Assembly (NCBI GenBank): GCA_902702965.1
Contig: CACRXP010000626.1
Span: forward strand, 65,419 to 129,418
Reading direction: 5' to 3'
Source: Spirometra erinaceieuropaei
Lineage: Eukaryota > Platyhelminthes > Cestoda > Diphyllobothriidea > Diphyllobothriidae
DNA length: 64,000 bases
Shown: one piece after another, positions 12,095 to 24,792 of the stretch
How positions within the stretch are numbered: position 1 is the first letter of the stretch
How the letters are laid out: each line of letters begins with the position of its first letter
Notes under the pieces: generated by a model
What the model was told of the DNA's origin: nothing
The model's database searches: none
Seen by the model: the letters and a program-made list of their open reading frames with translations, nothing else
Program-made: the position numbers and the translations under genes

Positions 12095-12290
12095 TGTAGG
12101 TTTACGCACATTTTCGATTTTTCTCTCTAAACTTTCCTGTACACCTGAACGTTTCTGTACTATTGTTTAAATCAGCTTAAATACACATACTTGGTTTCGA
12201 CTTGTGAAAAAGCGTGACTTTTGTGTTTTGGTTTCGAGTGTGCTTGACGTCGTCATTTCTTGGCCTTCGTTTGTAACCTCTCAACACTCT
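12095..12290 (+). repeat. 3' LTR of Ty3/gypsy element A
   Basis: Begins TGTAGG right after the polypurine tract and matches the 5' remnant. The 3' boundary is uncertain; a CTCAACA end near 12288 would give an LTR of about 195 bp. No reliable target duplication could be defined. Confidence 0.55.
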
Positions 12291-12384
12291 TAGCAATTTG
12301 TATGAACTGACGGAGACTCCCTCCTCACAAGCCTACTTCACCATATCATCGCGGAGCCGACTGCCTCTATTCAACCGGTTCCTC

Positions 12385-12580
12385 ATCGGAACACTATCTC
12401 GCTACTTGAGAGGATTCTACTTTGCGTGAGTCTGGAACATTCCTTTTCTGATTTTACGAATCTTTACATTCTTTTCTTTTTGTTGGTAAACACAATTCCC
12501 CCATTTAGAGTCAGCTTTTCCTGCATATATTACTGTTTGTAGTTTTTAAGTCCACGTTTCCACTACACAGTCGACTTTAC
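12385..12580. repeat. Diverged direct repeat, left copy
   Basis: The sequence from CGTGAGTCTG through CCATTTAGAGTCAG to CCACTACAC recurs with many substitutions at 13455-13650 in the same orientation. The pair brackets MITE copy C, which suggests either LTR-like ends of an unknown element or a local duplication. Confidence 0.5.
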
Positions 12581-12779
12581 AGATTCTCCCACTCAGACAT
12601 GACTAAACCCCGTTAGCTCATGGCTTGAGCTCGTCAATAGTCAAAACCTTCGGTGACAGCTGCTCAGGGTTCTGTAAAGAATAAATCCCTCACCATGGTG
12701 TCCTTCTTCTCGTCCTGTTACCCAGAACTTTGCCTAATTACTGTAAGCCCACTGCCCTGACCCACGTATTCTTAGCACA

Positions 12780-13300
12780 GTAGGTGTGCTAACTCATGAA
12801 ATTTTAACTGAAATTCTGAAATGCGTTTTTGTTTCGAAAAGATTACTTATGTGGGGTTTTAAAGTTAACCATCATGCAGCATAATTATATAATAATTCAG
12901 TTACCGCAAGATATCGGCTTTTGAAAGAACTTTTACCCGTCCGCATGCAGAAACTATAGTCTGTTAAAAATGACAACTTAAGTGGCGTGCATTTTCTCAT
13001 TGATTTTTGATGCCCTTAAAAATTTAATTATATCTCGTAAAACATCGTGTCTCTGACTTTACTAATATTGCTTTTTAAGTCTGCAATACTGCTCAAATCC
13101 ACCGCTAAATTTTGCAAATCCCCTATGACCTACTTCTAATACAATAGAGGAATGAATGCTTTTCCGTAAGTGAATAATATGCTGCTTGTAGTTTGAAAAC
13201 CCTAAACGTAAGTGTAATGGCAGGTCGGTTTCAAAATTATTTTGGAATTGGAAAAAGCTTTAGAAAAAAAATCATACCCTTCCTTCGGGCAAGCAAGTCA
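12780..13300 (+). mobile_element. MITE copy C (right arm largely lost)
   Basis: The left arm from GGTGTGCTAACTCATGAAATTTT through ATGCGTTTT and CAGCATAATTATATAATAATTCAG matches copies A, B and D, and the central spacer (CACCGCTAAATTTTGC...TTTTCCGTAAGTG) matches B and D in the same orientation. Only a short stub of the right arm (near TACCCTTCCTTCGGG) is left, so the fold-back is incomplete. Together with copy D it forms a more diverged subfamily. Confidence 0.72.
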
Positions 13301-13454
13301 GCTGCTTCGTGTCATTGTTTCGTTGATTGCACTCATTTGCGTCAATCACTTTTAGTCAATCTACACGAAACTTTGATATCTTTTGGCCATATTTAACTGG
13401 ACGTAATTTCACCTGAGTGACAAGCCTCATTTACTGACTTCGTCTCGGATTTTA

Positions 13455-13650
13455 CCCAGCACATTCACCCTACGGCCAACCATTGTGGAGAAGGCTTTAT
13501 TTATCGTGAGTCTGTACAATTATTTACTTTTGTCGTTTTTCTTATACTCATTTTGCTATCGTTATTTTTCTTGTAAGAAACGCAGCATCCTCCACCTAGA
13601 GTTAGATATTTATTATTGCTTGTAATTTAGTTGCCGTTTACACTACACCT
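13455..13650. repeat. Diverged direct repeat, right copy
   Basis: Partner of 12385-12580. Shared landmarks in order: GTGAGTCTG, a T-rich tract, GTAAGAAACGCA, CCACCTAGAGTTAG, a second T-rich tract and TTTACACTACAC. Confidence 0.5.
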
Positions 13651-15420
13651 GTTCATTAAATCAAGGAATGGGCAGCAATATTTGAGAGTAGGAAGGACAA
13701 CTATTCGCTAATGTCCCGATTTGATTTCAGCACGGTAGAAATTATAAGAAATGACGATGTAAATCTGGGCAGCTTTCGACGTAATTTTATCGACGTGCCG
13801 CGAGACCTCTAGATTAATGCTTTAGCTTAAACCTGAGTTCTTGATGATGGAGCACTCTGTCATAGGGGTGCTTTGAAAAATTACTGGTTGATGTAGCCTT
13901 CTGGGTTCAAAACAAATGTAGCGGCATTTGGAAGGAGAGAATTCTACTAGCCATGTTTTACTCCATCCGGAAAGAGCAAGCAAATCATCATGGATTTGCT
14001 CCTGACAACGTTAGATCGTCGATTTGAAGAAAGAATATGCGCATCTGAGATCATCTGGCAGATTAAAGTTCTAGACTGCTTAACAACCGATGAAATAGCA
14101 TTGATTTAAATGGATACCAAAAACGAACATAACGCGTACCTTGGGAGGCACAGCTCACTGCAACAAAAGGACCCCAATTAGAGATTGTGTTTCCAACTAG
14201 GTAGGTTGACCTACTTAATTCAACAGGGAGCCTGTACAGTCCTAGGGCCTCCATTTTAAACAAGAGTTATCGGTTTTGGCTCTTTATCATAAGCCTTACT
14301 AAGACCAAAATAGACAACGGCAACAGATGGACGATCCTCAGGAAGAGAAGTGAGTAGATTCAGAAAAGACGTATGACACGTTTCACAAGAGTGATCGGAC
14401 AAAAATTATGTTTGGGAGAGCTAAGAACCTGATTTACTATGCGAAAGTCAGTTATTTTTCATGAAAATAATTTTTTATTCAGTTTAACGACAGACGGCGC
14501 TTTATGAACATCCCGACAATTTTAGACATCAGATCGGCAGCCAGATTTATATAATTGCATATTAATATAAGTTTTCTGACATTCATGAAAGAAGTCATTC
14601 TCGAGAACTACTCGGAATAATTTGCTTAGCAGAGGAGGAAAATCCCTTAGCTGTTTAAAAAGAGAGTTCTGGATGTTGTTAGTTCTTACTGGGTATGATT
14701 TACTAAGCTAGCTTATCATTTTCTGAATATTTGCAGGAACAAAATTATTGGTGGGAGGTAAGTATCAGACGACGGAGGAATTTAGGAGATGGGGTCGGTT
14801 TCAAATGGTAAAATGATTGACAAAGAACGAATTTGACAGTTCTGCTTTTCCCGACTCCTCTGTGATCAAAGTATTACTACAACTAAACAAAGGCAAATGG
14901 CTTGGTGGGATTTAGATAACGATCTCGTAAGAAAGACCTGAACAACATACCCAGAAACGTTTGTACCACCAGTAACTAAAACTCTGTACGTCTCTCCCGT
15001 TCAGGCCTCGTTTTTGAAGCTGGTTCAACTATTTCTGCGATTCTGCAGTGAACCGAAGGATCCTTTCAAGTATGTTTTTGAGAAAGTGTGGGACAGTAGA
15101 AGAAGCAGCACCTTAAATAGACATCTTCAGTGAAATGAACTCGAGAAGATTTCCTGTTAAGCATTTCAACAAATCGTGGCAAAAGTTTGGATCATTATTT
15201 AAAATTTATTGTTACAGTCTATAGTGCTTCTAACGTTATTCACTAATTGGTTGCTAACATTAGCAAAGTCAAGGTAGTTAAGCCTTTCCGCTGGCTTTGA
15301 GAAAGGGGAAACTGGAAGACAACAATTGATTAACATATGGTTACTCGTAAGAAGGTCACGATGGAAACCCTCAAAAAATGGTGGTTGAAATTCGTAAAAA
15401 TTTAATCTTATGCCCTATGG
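13651..15420. other. No supported gene
   Basis: AT-rich sequence with only short frames. No exon with convincing splice signals and no retroelement motif was recognised. Confidence 0.45.
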
Positions 15421-15424
15421 TTGC

Positions 15425-16395
15425 TGATCGATCCCTATACGACAGGCATGCTGTCCGCATCGCTTTCTTTGACTCCCAGAAAGCATTAGACAGTATGCCT
15501 CCACCAGCGGCTGATATAAAAGCTGGAAAAAAGTAGGGATCAGAGGTAACTTCCACAAATGGGTCGCAAAATTCCTTGTGAGTCGGCACCAGGTTGTGCA
15601 CATCGGTCAAGGAAAAGCAGATCCTGCTGTGGTCTAGAATGAGGTTTCCCAGGCGTGGAAACTGTGCAAGGACCCTGGACAGCGAACCAGCAATGTTTTT
15701 CTGACGACAGGAAAATATGGAGTATAATTCGGGACCCTACCGATGAATATTGACAGCAGAGCAACTGAAATCGGTTGGAAGAATAGTCAACTCGTTGGAT
15801 CAACAGCGGCAGATGTACCTTGCTTCGTCAATGCAACCCAGGCGGGTCCGCCGGTCTAAGAAATTACTTTCTCGACGGAGCGGTCTTGTGAGACGTGGAA
15901 AACGAAAGGATCTCGGCGTGCTGCCAGCGAACTCATTAAAACCATTCGCTGAGTGAACGAGAGTTGCAAAATGCGCAATGTCCGCACTGCACGTCCTCAA
16001 GCGAGCCTTTATGGACTCTGAGGAAGAGGTCTTCTTCAAGATCTCCGGAACGTTTTTTGGCTGCACATAGAATACGGTATCCAACCCTGGGGACCGCAAG
16101 ATGTCCTAAGTCGAAATGGTCCCGAAAGAGTCCAAAACAGATCCAAGGAAAACGTTAAGGGTCACGGCTTGTTTTCCTCTGCAACCCGCTTAGCAAATCG
16201 GAACCTCCTTCCTTTGAGTTATAGGCATCTGTGCGGGGATCAGTTGCAGCCATTCCGAATCGTGAAGGGATTGGATTGCAGCCTGGCCTTTGATGACTTT
16301 TCTGACTTTGCAACCACTACCAATATCCGAGGCCACCCATTTGAACTGCGCACTAAACGGACATGGTCAGAGTTGAGGCGCACAGTTTAACTTCA
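15425..16395 (+). mobile_element. CR1/jockey-like RT relic
   Basis: The relic has a motif-A-like AFFDSQKALDSMPP, then DLGVLPANSLKPF, then a frame with ALHVLKRAFMDSEEEVFFKISGTFFG, and finally LLPLSYRHLCGDQLQPFRIVKG with DCSLAFDDFSDFATTTNIRGHPFEL. The order matches the C-terminal half of the RT at 41.1-42.2 kb. The YxDD box and much of the central RT are lost, and frames change repeatedly. Confidence 0.7.
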
Positions 16396-17950
16396 AAGAT
16401 AAGTGAAGCCTTGCCTTTACTTCGGTATTCCTAGGTAGTTAGCGTGTATTTCCGACTGAACCGTTCTTAAAAGTTACTCTCTACTGCTGCGTGCAATTCC
16501 TTTCCGCCTAATTGGACTGTCTGATAAATTATTTGCATTTTGCGCAGCATTTGCTTACTTGATCCCGTATCTGACTATTCCTGTCTATTTGCTGTAATAA
16601 ATTAGCAGTAGTACTTGTTGTTCTGTGTGTGTTTTCGTAAAATGGCAGCATTTTGATCTCTGTACAGCAAGGAGAAACTTGTCTATTATGTTTTAATGCC
16701 CCGAAAGAGATTTGCTAAAAGAGCCAAGCTGGCAACATCCCTCAATTTCTGAGAGCTATAATCTTGGCCAGATACACAGCGGGTGCCAGCGCTTCTTCCC
16801 AGTTTTCTCTGGATATGGTTAAATCAAAATTCCATCGTTCCAAATTGAGCCATTTGACCCTTTGGTAGCTCAAAACTACAGCTCGGATAGGCGTAACAGA
16901 TCATCTTCTGACGAAAACTAGGTCATTGGGTACATGCGTTATATACGGTACTTCCGAGAAGATTATTGAATAATCATGTAAAGTTTTTCAGGTAATAAGC
17001 CTTAAAACGCAGACAAGGACAAAATGCAAGCACAGTTTCGCGCTGTTTGACGTTCATAATCACTTAACTGCTATGGGGGTGCGTATTTGTTTCTGAAAGT
17101 TGTGGCCCGGGTTTCAAAGTCGCACAAATTAATCGATTACGCTCGCTCGGCCGTAATATTCCGATATTAGTTACTTTCCCCTCGTTGACAGAATTCGACT
17201 CCATCTCCAACTGTGTCTTTACTGACATTGCTCAGCTGCTTCGGACTTCACACCAAGGCGAAGGAGACTAAACAACTTGAAAATGTCGACAACTAACAAT
17301 TACATGACAGCTCCTGCTTTTATTTGAAATACGTCTGCGGCCTCACCACTTCATAAAACAGCTACTTTTGTAGGGCAGTCGACTACCGCTGATGTTTAAG
17401 TCTATCAACGCAAAAACGCGTCTCTTACGCACACATTTCTACCTACTACACCAGCAAACCCTAGTAAACCAATGCAACTGGCTAATACAAAGACGAGTCA
17501 GAGCGAAATTTTGGCCACTTGAACACTGATGAAATGTAGTCTATCTAAAAAAACTTCCCAGCCATAACCGCCTAGAATTTATTCAAATTCCATGACTCCG
17601 AACAGCGCGTTTACGACTACCCCCAGACCTTATATCGAAGCAGTACAGCTGAATATGCCAAAATTTCCGTCTTTAAATATAATTCCTGCCCCGGTGGAAG
17701 AAGTTCGTCTCCCACAAAATTTTTCCTCCGAGGCCGTTTTACTAATGCATTCCTCATGCTAATGTCCATAATGGGTCAGTTAACTCATCTGTTCCTCAAT
17801 TTCGCGCCGGCGGGAACACATTCCAGTATCCAGTCCGTGGATTTCGAGCAGAAAATAAGATAGCTTACAATGGTCACCAGTTTCCTTGCCCGTCATTTCC
17901 TCCCTCAAATCCTACCCCTCTTAATTCGCGTCAGGATCTTTTGATGCGAA
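16396..17950. other. No supported gene
   Basis: No domain or RNA gene recognised. The last few hundred bases may be the 5' region of the CR1-like element that follows, but no ORF1-type protein could be read. Confidence 0.4.
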
Positions 17951-17999
17951 AAAAAATTTATAGAGTAGGGCAGGAGAGTTGACTTCAATATTCCGTGGA

Positions 18000-20900
18000 C
18001 AGCCAAACACTAGACGACGTAGCTCACCTCCCTCAGAAACAAACAGTCTTTCCCCTTAAACTTGTCGCCCTAAACGCCAGATCCTTCAACATATGATGCC
18101 CCTGCCTCAGACTCTGATATTCTTCGATTGTCCAGATATTGTTTTAGTAAGTGAGACATGGGCAACCGTTTTCGCAGCTGATTCCGAACTCTCTCTCTTC
18201 TGAGCTATACTTGCATTCGAAATTATCGTCAAGTCAATGGTGTTGGGGTAAGCCCCATCTATGTTAAACAAACACTTGCATTTCTACCGCTAGACCATCT
18301 GTACTAATTCGCGATAGAAAGTAGCTGCTGATTTCAAGTCGCTCCAAAAAACGGGCACCTTTACTCGTCTGCAGCGTTTACCGTTCACTCAAAGCCCGTG
18401 AGGATTTTGATCTTTATTTTTCAAAGGCATTCCATGTCGGGGCCCAATTGAACTTAAATTGTCATTAGATTGCAGGCGATATCAATCTTCCTGAAGTCCG
18501 CTGTTTTCTGTCTTTCTGTAGCAGAATGTGAATGTTGACATAAAGAGTCACGCTATCGGAATTCCCACCCGCGGATCAAGCATAATGAACCCAATTTTCT
18601 ATATAGATCGTATGCCTTGGTCGTCGTCAGCTCCAGGTACACTCGGGGCTCAGACCAAGACATAGTTGTTTCGGCGTTATAACTCGTGGTTGACAAAATT
18701 TTGTCCTCAAAGTATAGTTTCTTCGATTTACAATTACCTCGTTTGACCGATTTATTAACACACCTTAATTCCTACAAACAGATTGACTTCCCCATAACTT
18801 TGGACCCAAATGTCTGCACTATCAAACTGTACGAAATTTTGGATCAGCTCATACCTCGTTTCGTCCCCCGTAAGAAAATAATCAATATCGGGGTGGGGTT
18901 TTCCTCCCGTTACCCTTTCGCCGTAGGTTTCGCAGACGTCCTTGTCGATGCAACTTTCAGAATGGCGTTTTCGTTCTGCCCTCGATTTGTGATATTTCTG
19001 AGCGGGTTAATGGATTGTCCGAAGAAAGACAGGTGGCTGAAGACGTCCAATTCACCAAAAGCAGCCTATTAAATATTTCGAAACTTTTCTCCCGTAAGGT
19101 ACGAACTCACAGAAAAACGCAGCATTCCACCCTCCGAGACGCTTTTGGGAATCCTATAGCTTTTGCCCAGTTAACCACTGATAGTTTCAACGCTTTCTTG
19201 CCTAAAACGTTTATTAAAAACTCGATCGCTCTGCTTCCGACCATCCGGACATTGGCCGGGACAGTTCTCTACGTTATAATTTTCACTCTATAGGACGTGA
19301 CTTTAGCGATTCGTCGTTCTTTTCAATCTCATGGCATCGGTACTGATGGTGTCGCAGTTAGCATCCTTAAAGCGGATGCAAATGCAATTTTCCCATCCCT
19401 CTTGTGCAAGATATTTAATCCCACTCTTGATAGTGAAATCTATCCTTCTTTGTGGAAGGAATCACAAATTCCGCCTATTCCGAAGCATGGCCGATCTACG
19501 TCATTTGATGGCTTCCGGCCAGTAAGCACCCTGCCCAGATTTTCCAAAGTCTTAGAGACATTGATCAGAGATAAGATGATGTGTCACTTAACAGAGAATA
19601 ACCTACTGGGCGCTGTACAGCATGGATTCCTCAAAGCTCGCCCTTGTGACACCTGTCAGCTCTCTTACTTTGACCATGTTCTCCAATCTAGGGTCAACAG
19701 TTTTGCACATTACACAGTTTATTTCGATTTCACTAAGGCTTTTAATCGTGTTGACCATGCTCTTCTTCTCTTGAAACTGTCCTCTTTCGGAATAGGTGAA
19801 AAATTTTGAATTTTACATCCTCTTACCTGAGCGCTCGCCCACAACGGGGTTAGATTTCCCATACTATCTTCAACCCCATATGTGCGAGGAGCGGACTCAT
19901 TCATGGTAGTGTACTCGACCTGCCATTATTTTGCCTTTTTGTTCACGTTGTACCAAATTCAGTTCAGAATGGTTAGCCCTTCATGTATGCCGATGATCTG
20001 AAGGTTGCATATAGGTATGAGCCGACATATCGTGACATCGAGCTCGAGCTCCTGAATAACTAAATTAAATAACCAATTCTTTGTCAAGACCCGTGAGAGT
20101 CCTGTCATAGCGACCTACAGGCCTTTGCAAATTGGAGCCACACATTGCGCCTTTCCCTCTCTTGGAATAAATGTTCAGTCATGATAGTTGGCAACGACCG
20201 CCAACCTCAACTAAGTATTGACGATAACGCCATGGGGTTATTAAGGATCTGGGTGTATCATACTCCAAGAGTCTTCACCTTTCAGAGCATTGTGTCTTGA
20301 CAGTCTCCAAAGCAGGTGCAACGACCGGGTTTATCCTCCGAAACTTCAAAACTAGCGATATTAGAATGCGTCTTTATAAGCCGTTCGACCTGGACTGGAA
20401 TACAGTTCGTTTTTATTTAGCCTCATCCGTGCTGTTGAGCGGAAGAAAATAGAAACCGTGCAACATTTTTTACCAAGAGAGTTTTAGCCCCGAAACACCG
20501 GATTTTGTCTTACCGAGAGCGTTGCCGGCTTACAGGTCTTAATCCTTTATGGTTTCGTAGATTACGAAAAGGACTATTTTTACCATTTTAGCTTTTATAT
20601 AATCGTACCTTTAACCCCCTCACTACTTTAAAACATCTTGTCCACCCCCGACGTAACAGTCACCGTGAGGTCTTTTTATTTCTTCCTCTGGCAAGTTTAA
20701 TATCGTCGGTTCTTTTCTGTGGATGCAATTGCTATTAGGAATAAACTACCCAGGAATGCGAAAACTCTACAAAACTATCCTTTATTAAAGAGAATTATTA
20801 CTCCATTTTTAAATTCAGAAAAACTCCCACAAATTTTGGATGCTGAATCCACAGATCGAATATACCTTGGCGATGGCGTTTGTGGTCTCTGATTACTATG

Positions 20901-21095
20901 GCCGGTCTCACCAGGGACAATTTCTTTAGCCAACAGCGACGGCTGTTCTTCCACCATCCTGTTTATTTTTTTTGTCAGGAGCTCTTTACACTGCTAGCCG
21001 GATTTGGGCTTAATCATTCCCTGACAATGCCTGCAAACTGGCACCAAATACAATTATTATTATCATCATTATCGGTATTATTATTAATATAAGCA
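18000..21095 (+). mobile_element. CR1-like non-LTR element A: endonuclease plus RT (decayed)
   Basis: An apurinic-type endonuclease is readable in pieces: LVALNARSFN, DIVLVSETWA, YTCIRNYRQVNGVGV, GDINLPEV and GSDQDIVVS, where the usual catalytic His of SDH is Gln. The RT follows (18686-19072 linker; 19297-19809 with DGFRPVSTLPRFSKVLE, QHGFLKARPCDT and VYFDFTKAFNRVDH), then frameshifts through the YADDLK region near 19980 and a thumb region with SLSWNKCSVMIV. It ends in an ATTATT-type microsatellite at about 21045-21090, a common kind of CR1/L2 3' end. It is nonfunctional as it stands. The same family recurs on the minus strand at 42.4-43.1 kb. Confidence 0.8.
21045..21092 (+). repeat. ATTATT-rich microsatellite tail
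   Basis: Degenerate ATT/ATC triplets directly follow the decayed CR1-like element, consistent with its simple-repeat 3' terminus. Confidence 0.6.
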
Positions 21096-24000
21096 AGCAT
21101 AGTTAATGCCCGTTAACAGGTAGTGTCAGGGATGGATTAAGCTCATATCCTGCAGCAGTGGAAAAACGCCCGATAATAAAATAAATAGAATGGTGTTTTG
21201 TATAGTTTGGAGGGTGCAGGAGAGAAAAAACTACTACTCACGAAATGATGACAATCAAGAATGGGAGGGGTAGCACTGCATCGGATATATAATGAGTTCA
21301 TGAACTATCTGAAAAAACTTTCCTGTCATATATTCCAAGTCACTTAATTTAACACATATGTTCCAGAATATAGAATAAAGGTCAGAGTTGCGTTGCGGGT
21401 TTGAGTTCGGGGTGAGTATTCGATTAAGGGAGAAATTTTGGTTAGCGTGTAAATTTAGTCTTGTTGGGATTGAATACTTTGGCCGAATTTGGATATAGTG
21501 TAAAGATGGAGCCAAAGTTTTCCCAATTCTTGCTTGTTAGGCTAAGGTTGATAGCGGATTGCTAGAACAATGGATGTTGTTCCCATTGGACGGCACACGC
21601 AAGTTAAGCCATTTTAGATTATCTATTTTTATTGATGTAGGACAGTTTGAACGGTCAGTCTCACTGGGTCTAACAAAATTAAGTCAAGAGTTTTTGTTCG
21701 AATTTTGGGCATTTCTTTTTGCCATCAGCGATGCCGTATAGGCTACTCAGAATGTCCATAATAACGGCCCCGAAGATCCTATTGGCCATGGCCTGCTTTC
21801 TTGTATACTTGACAGTTTATTTTCGCATTTCCATTGGTCTATTTTATGTAAAAGTATCCGAGTCGTCTGAAGGCCCTATAAAGACCGAGGACGACTGACG
21901 CTGAGCACCTTGGACCGAAGGACGCTTTCCGGACGCCACCGCTGCTCCTCCATCGCCTCTGCTGCCCGTGCCCAACAAGGTTTGCCTCCAAACGAGCCTG
22001 CCTCTGCCATAATACATCCCAGTGTTCGCGATTCCAACTGAACTCCAACCCTCCTCTTTTTGTCGTTATAAATAATCCCCAAACTACAATTTGGAGCCTG
22101 TCTTCTTTTCTCACTGGGGACTAGAAGGAACTCTACACGTAGCATTATTAGCCCTTATCCTTCCTGGGTGCGATACAATAATGTAATTGAGCGCGCTCTC
22201 CAAACGACCCAAAAAAACCCAAAAATAAACCCGTCAGCAGGACGATAGTTAGTTCAACCAAGCATATATGAAAGCAAAGACCGCTGAAGAACAAAATAAG
22301 ATGATAATCCCGCTGAAAATACAGTTTCACTATAGTCGCAACTGACTGACTACAGTCAATACCTACACTTAGCCGTCCCTTCATCAGTTCAGCAGGTCTA
22401 CTCACTGATACTTACTCACGTCGGCGGGTTGTCCTCTGCTAGCCGACGACCTCGAAAAATCCTGAAGTCGGATTTGGTTGTTTGAACTTTCCAAGAATGG
22501 TAACCATATTTTCACTTGCGTTCACATATACTTTTATCCTAGACAGTAGCTGCTCGTGACTACCAAATTTGCCGTTCTGCATTAATCGCCCAAAGTGCGC
22601 ATGCATGTCGTAGAGTTGTAACTAAACCAACTTTTCGGAGAACTGAGATTATGCCTGCGAAAGTCCTGCGAACCCTGTTCCTTGAAAATTCCTGCCGTTT
22701 CGACCTTTTTCGGTTGACATAGAGCCATGGTTATTATCCACTTTAAACGACGTTGTAATGATTTTGCCCCACTTTCTATGAACCACATAAAAAAGTAGTA
22801 GGCACTTCTTGTCTTGTAATCGTAGCTATTTGACTACAATGCACTTGTCCACATATCTCTTACTTGACAAAATTTCTCAATAGCATTCCCCGGGTCGCTC
22901 AATAACTGGAACTATCCTTCCGCTATAATTCCCTTGAACTTTAACTCAATTAGAGACGTATAGGCTAACGTAACGCATGTGAAATTGTTCGGCCAATCGC
23001 CTGATGACCTGCGGAACGGTTCCGCAGAGAGTGTCAAGCCTGTCTCATTTTATTATTAATGTGAGCTCTTATAAGGAAATGAATTACACCTTGATTTTAC
23101 AATGTGGGTATGTCGTACTGATGAATGCGCATGGGTGTGCGCTTTAGAGCTGCTTCCAATTGGTACGTGTGTTCATGGTCGTGAGCATAACTCCAGTTAT
23201 ATCCTGTGCGAGACTTAAGTCTCGATCCCGTTCGCCATAATTCATGCTGGAAGGGAAATTTACTAACTTTTATCGGGCTCTATGGGTACGAACTTACCAG
23301 GACTTGAAAGTCAATTCAGTGGTTTCAGTTCTTTTTATTACATACTACAGTCACGCACATATGCAACACATGCGTTCTCTATGTCAGCCATTGCCTCACC
23401 TTTCCCGTTTTCCTCATCAAGGCGGAGGAAATTGGGACCATAAGAACAAAGTCGCTTAGAAGGACTATTTGATGGATTACGCAGCCTGTCCCTTTTTTAC
23501 TTTCATCGGTAGTCTTCTCCTTTGTGTGGTAAAATCTCACCTTCAAACCGCATTTTCTTCATATCGAGTTGGTTGTGACCACAATTTCGTCGCAAACCAA
23601 ACTGCCGTATAATACTTAGTGAAGTATATTCATGAGGTTTCTTTGGGTTTTTGGGTATAGGCGGGTCTTCAACAGCCGCTCGGGCTACTTCTTTTCGTGG
23701 TTATCTCCTCTAGTGCTTTTGGAAAGAATCTTACCATAACACAGCAGTAGCAAACAAACGTATTTAGTGGCTTTTCACGGTCGCCGTGTCACTCTTCTAC
23801 CATCGACCGTTGTGATTTTTTGTAAGGCGGTCGGCGTGCCAGACCTCATCCCTCCGCGCCCTGGTAGTCTTGTCGCTGTTCATTCGCAACTTCCTATTTA
23901 CCAGACCCGAAAACCCGCTTAGTTTGCATCTAACCCTCGCTGAAGGCCGTTCCACTGTTCATCACCTGTGGGGCGCTGGGTAGCCAGCTACCTGGCTAAT

Positions 24001-24763
24001 GGGTTGACACACAGTCTGGCCTCGTACGTTCGAATCTTGTGTTTTCTTGTGAATACCTTGGAGACCATGAGAGCTTCGTAAATTGACACAATAGGCTTCC
24101 TTATTTTAGTAAAACCAAGGTACAGATGTAAAAAAATTTAGCCGGTTTGCCCGCACCTGGCTACCCAACTGAAAATGAGTACTTCCGTTTTGTTGCCTTT
24201 GAGCAGTACCTTTATTTTTCGAGTTATCATTTTCTATCCAAGCTTTAGGTGTTTGGTAGGTTTACGCCCAATAAAACTGGACGTTCTTCCTAGACTGTCG
24301 CGTTTGAGGCGAATAGGACGTCTAGAATATATCCGCATGTTCGTCAGAGGCTGACGTTGAGTGCGAAGTACCCCAAGATTTTTACCTTGGTTTGTTTTGA
24401 AGCTTGAAGAAGATTGTGGTAAACTTCTACTGCCCTCCTAGACACACTTTTGGCAGTCCAGTCCAACTTTTCTCTGTGCAACTCTCTGAGATGACAAACA
24501 AGGGTCTGTTCCTTTAAAAAGGACGAGACAGCCAGCCAGTTGGGACTGTTTTTTTTCCTTTCTTAAGCTCTCGCTAGAATCTTTAGTGTGCATGTTTGCA
24601 GTACTTCTAAACCACCTCCTGCCGTCTGCCTAGTTTCAATTTTAACCCATGCAAAATGACCAAAGGAACCGCTCTGAATTTTCGACTGTCACGCAATGTC
24701 ATTTATTATTCATTCTCTCTGGTGTGCTCTTTTACTTGTAGTTCTTCTGCTCGTCGGGTCAAC
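21096..24763. other. Intergenic region upstream of COQ3; no supported gene
   Basis: Only short frames are present. A tRNA-like segment occurs near 23978-24050. The COQ3 promoter would lie in the last few hundred bases, but no core element could be assigned. Confidence 0.4.
23978..24050 (+). repeat. Possible decayed tRNA-like (SINE-head) sequence
   Basis: A D-arm-like GCCA-GCTACC-TGGC hairpin is followed 40-odd bases later by a B-box-like GTTCGAATC. The anticodon and acceptor stems do not pair convincingly, so this is not a functional tRNA gene. It may be a tRNA-derived repeat. Confidence 0.22.
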
Positions 24764-24792
24764 ATGTTGCGCAACTGGATCAGACTCCCACT
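24764..24792 (+). CDS. COQ3: COQ3 exon 1
   Basis: Encodes MLRNWIRLP and two bases of the next codon, then GTAGGT. A 32-base intron follows, very short but within the range known for flatworms. Confidence 0.75.

Noticed and set aside
23978..24050. Functional tRNA gene
   Set aside because: A-box and B-box-like strings are present but the acceptor and anticodon stems do not pair; kept only as a low-confidence tRNA-like repeat.
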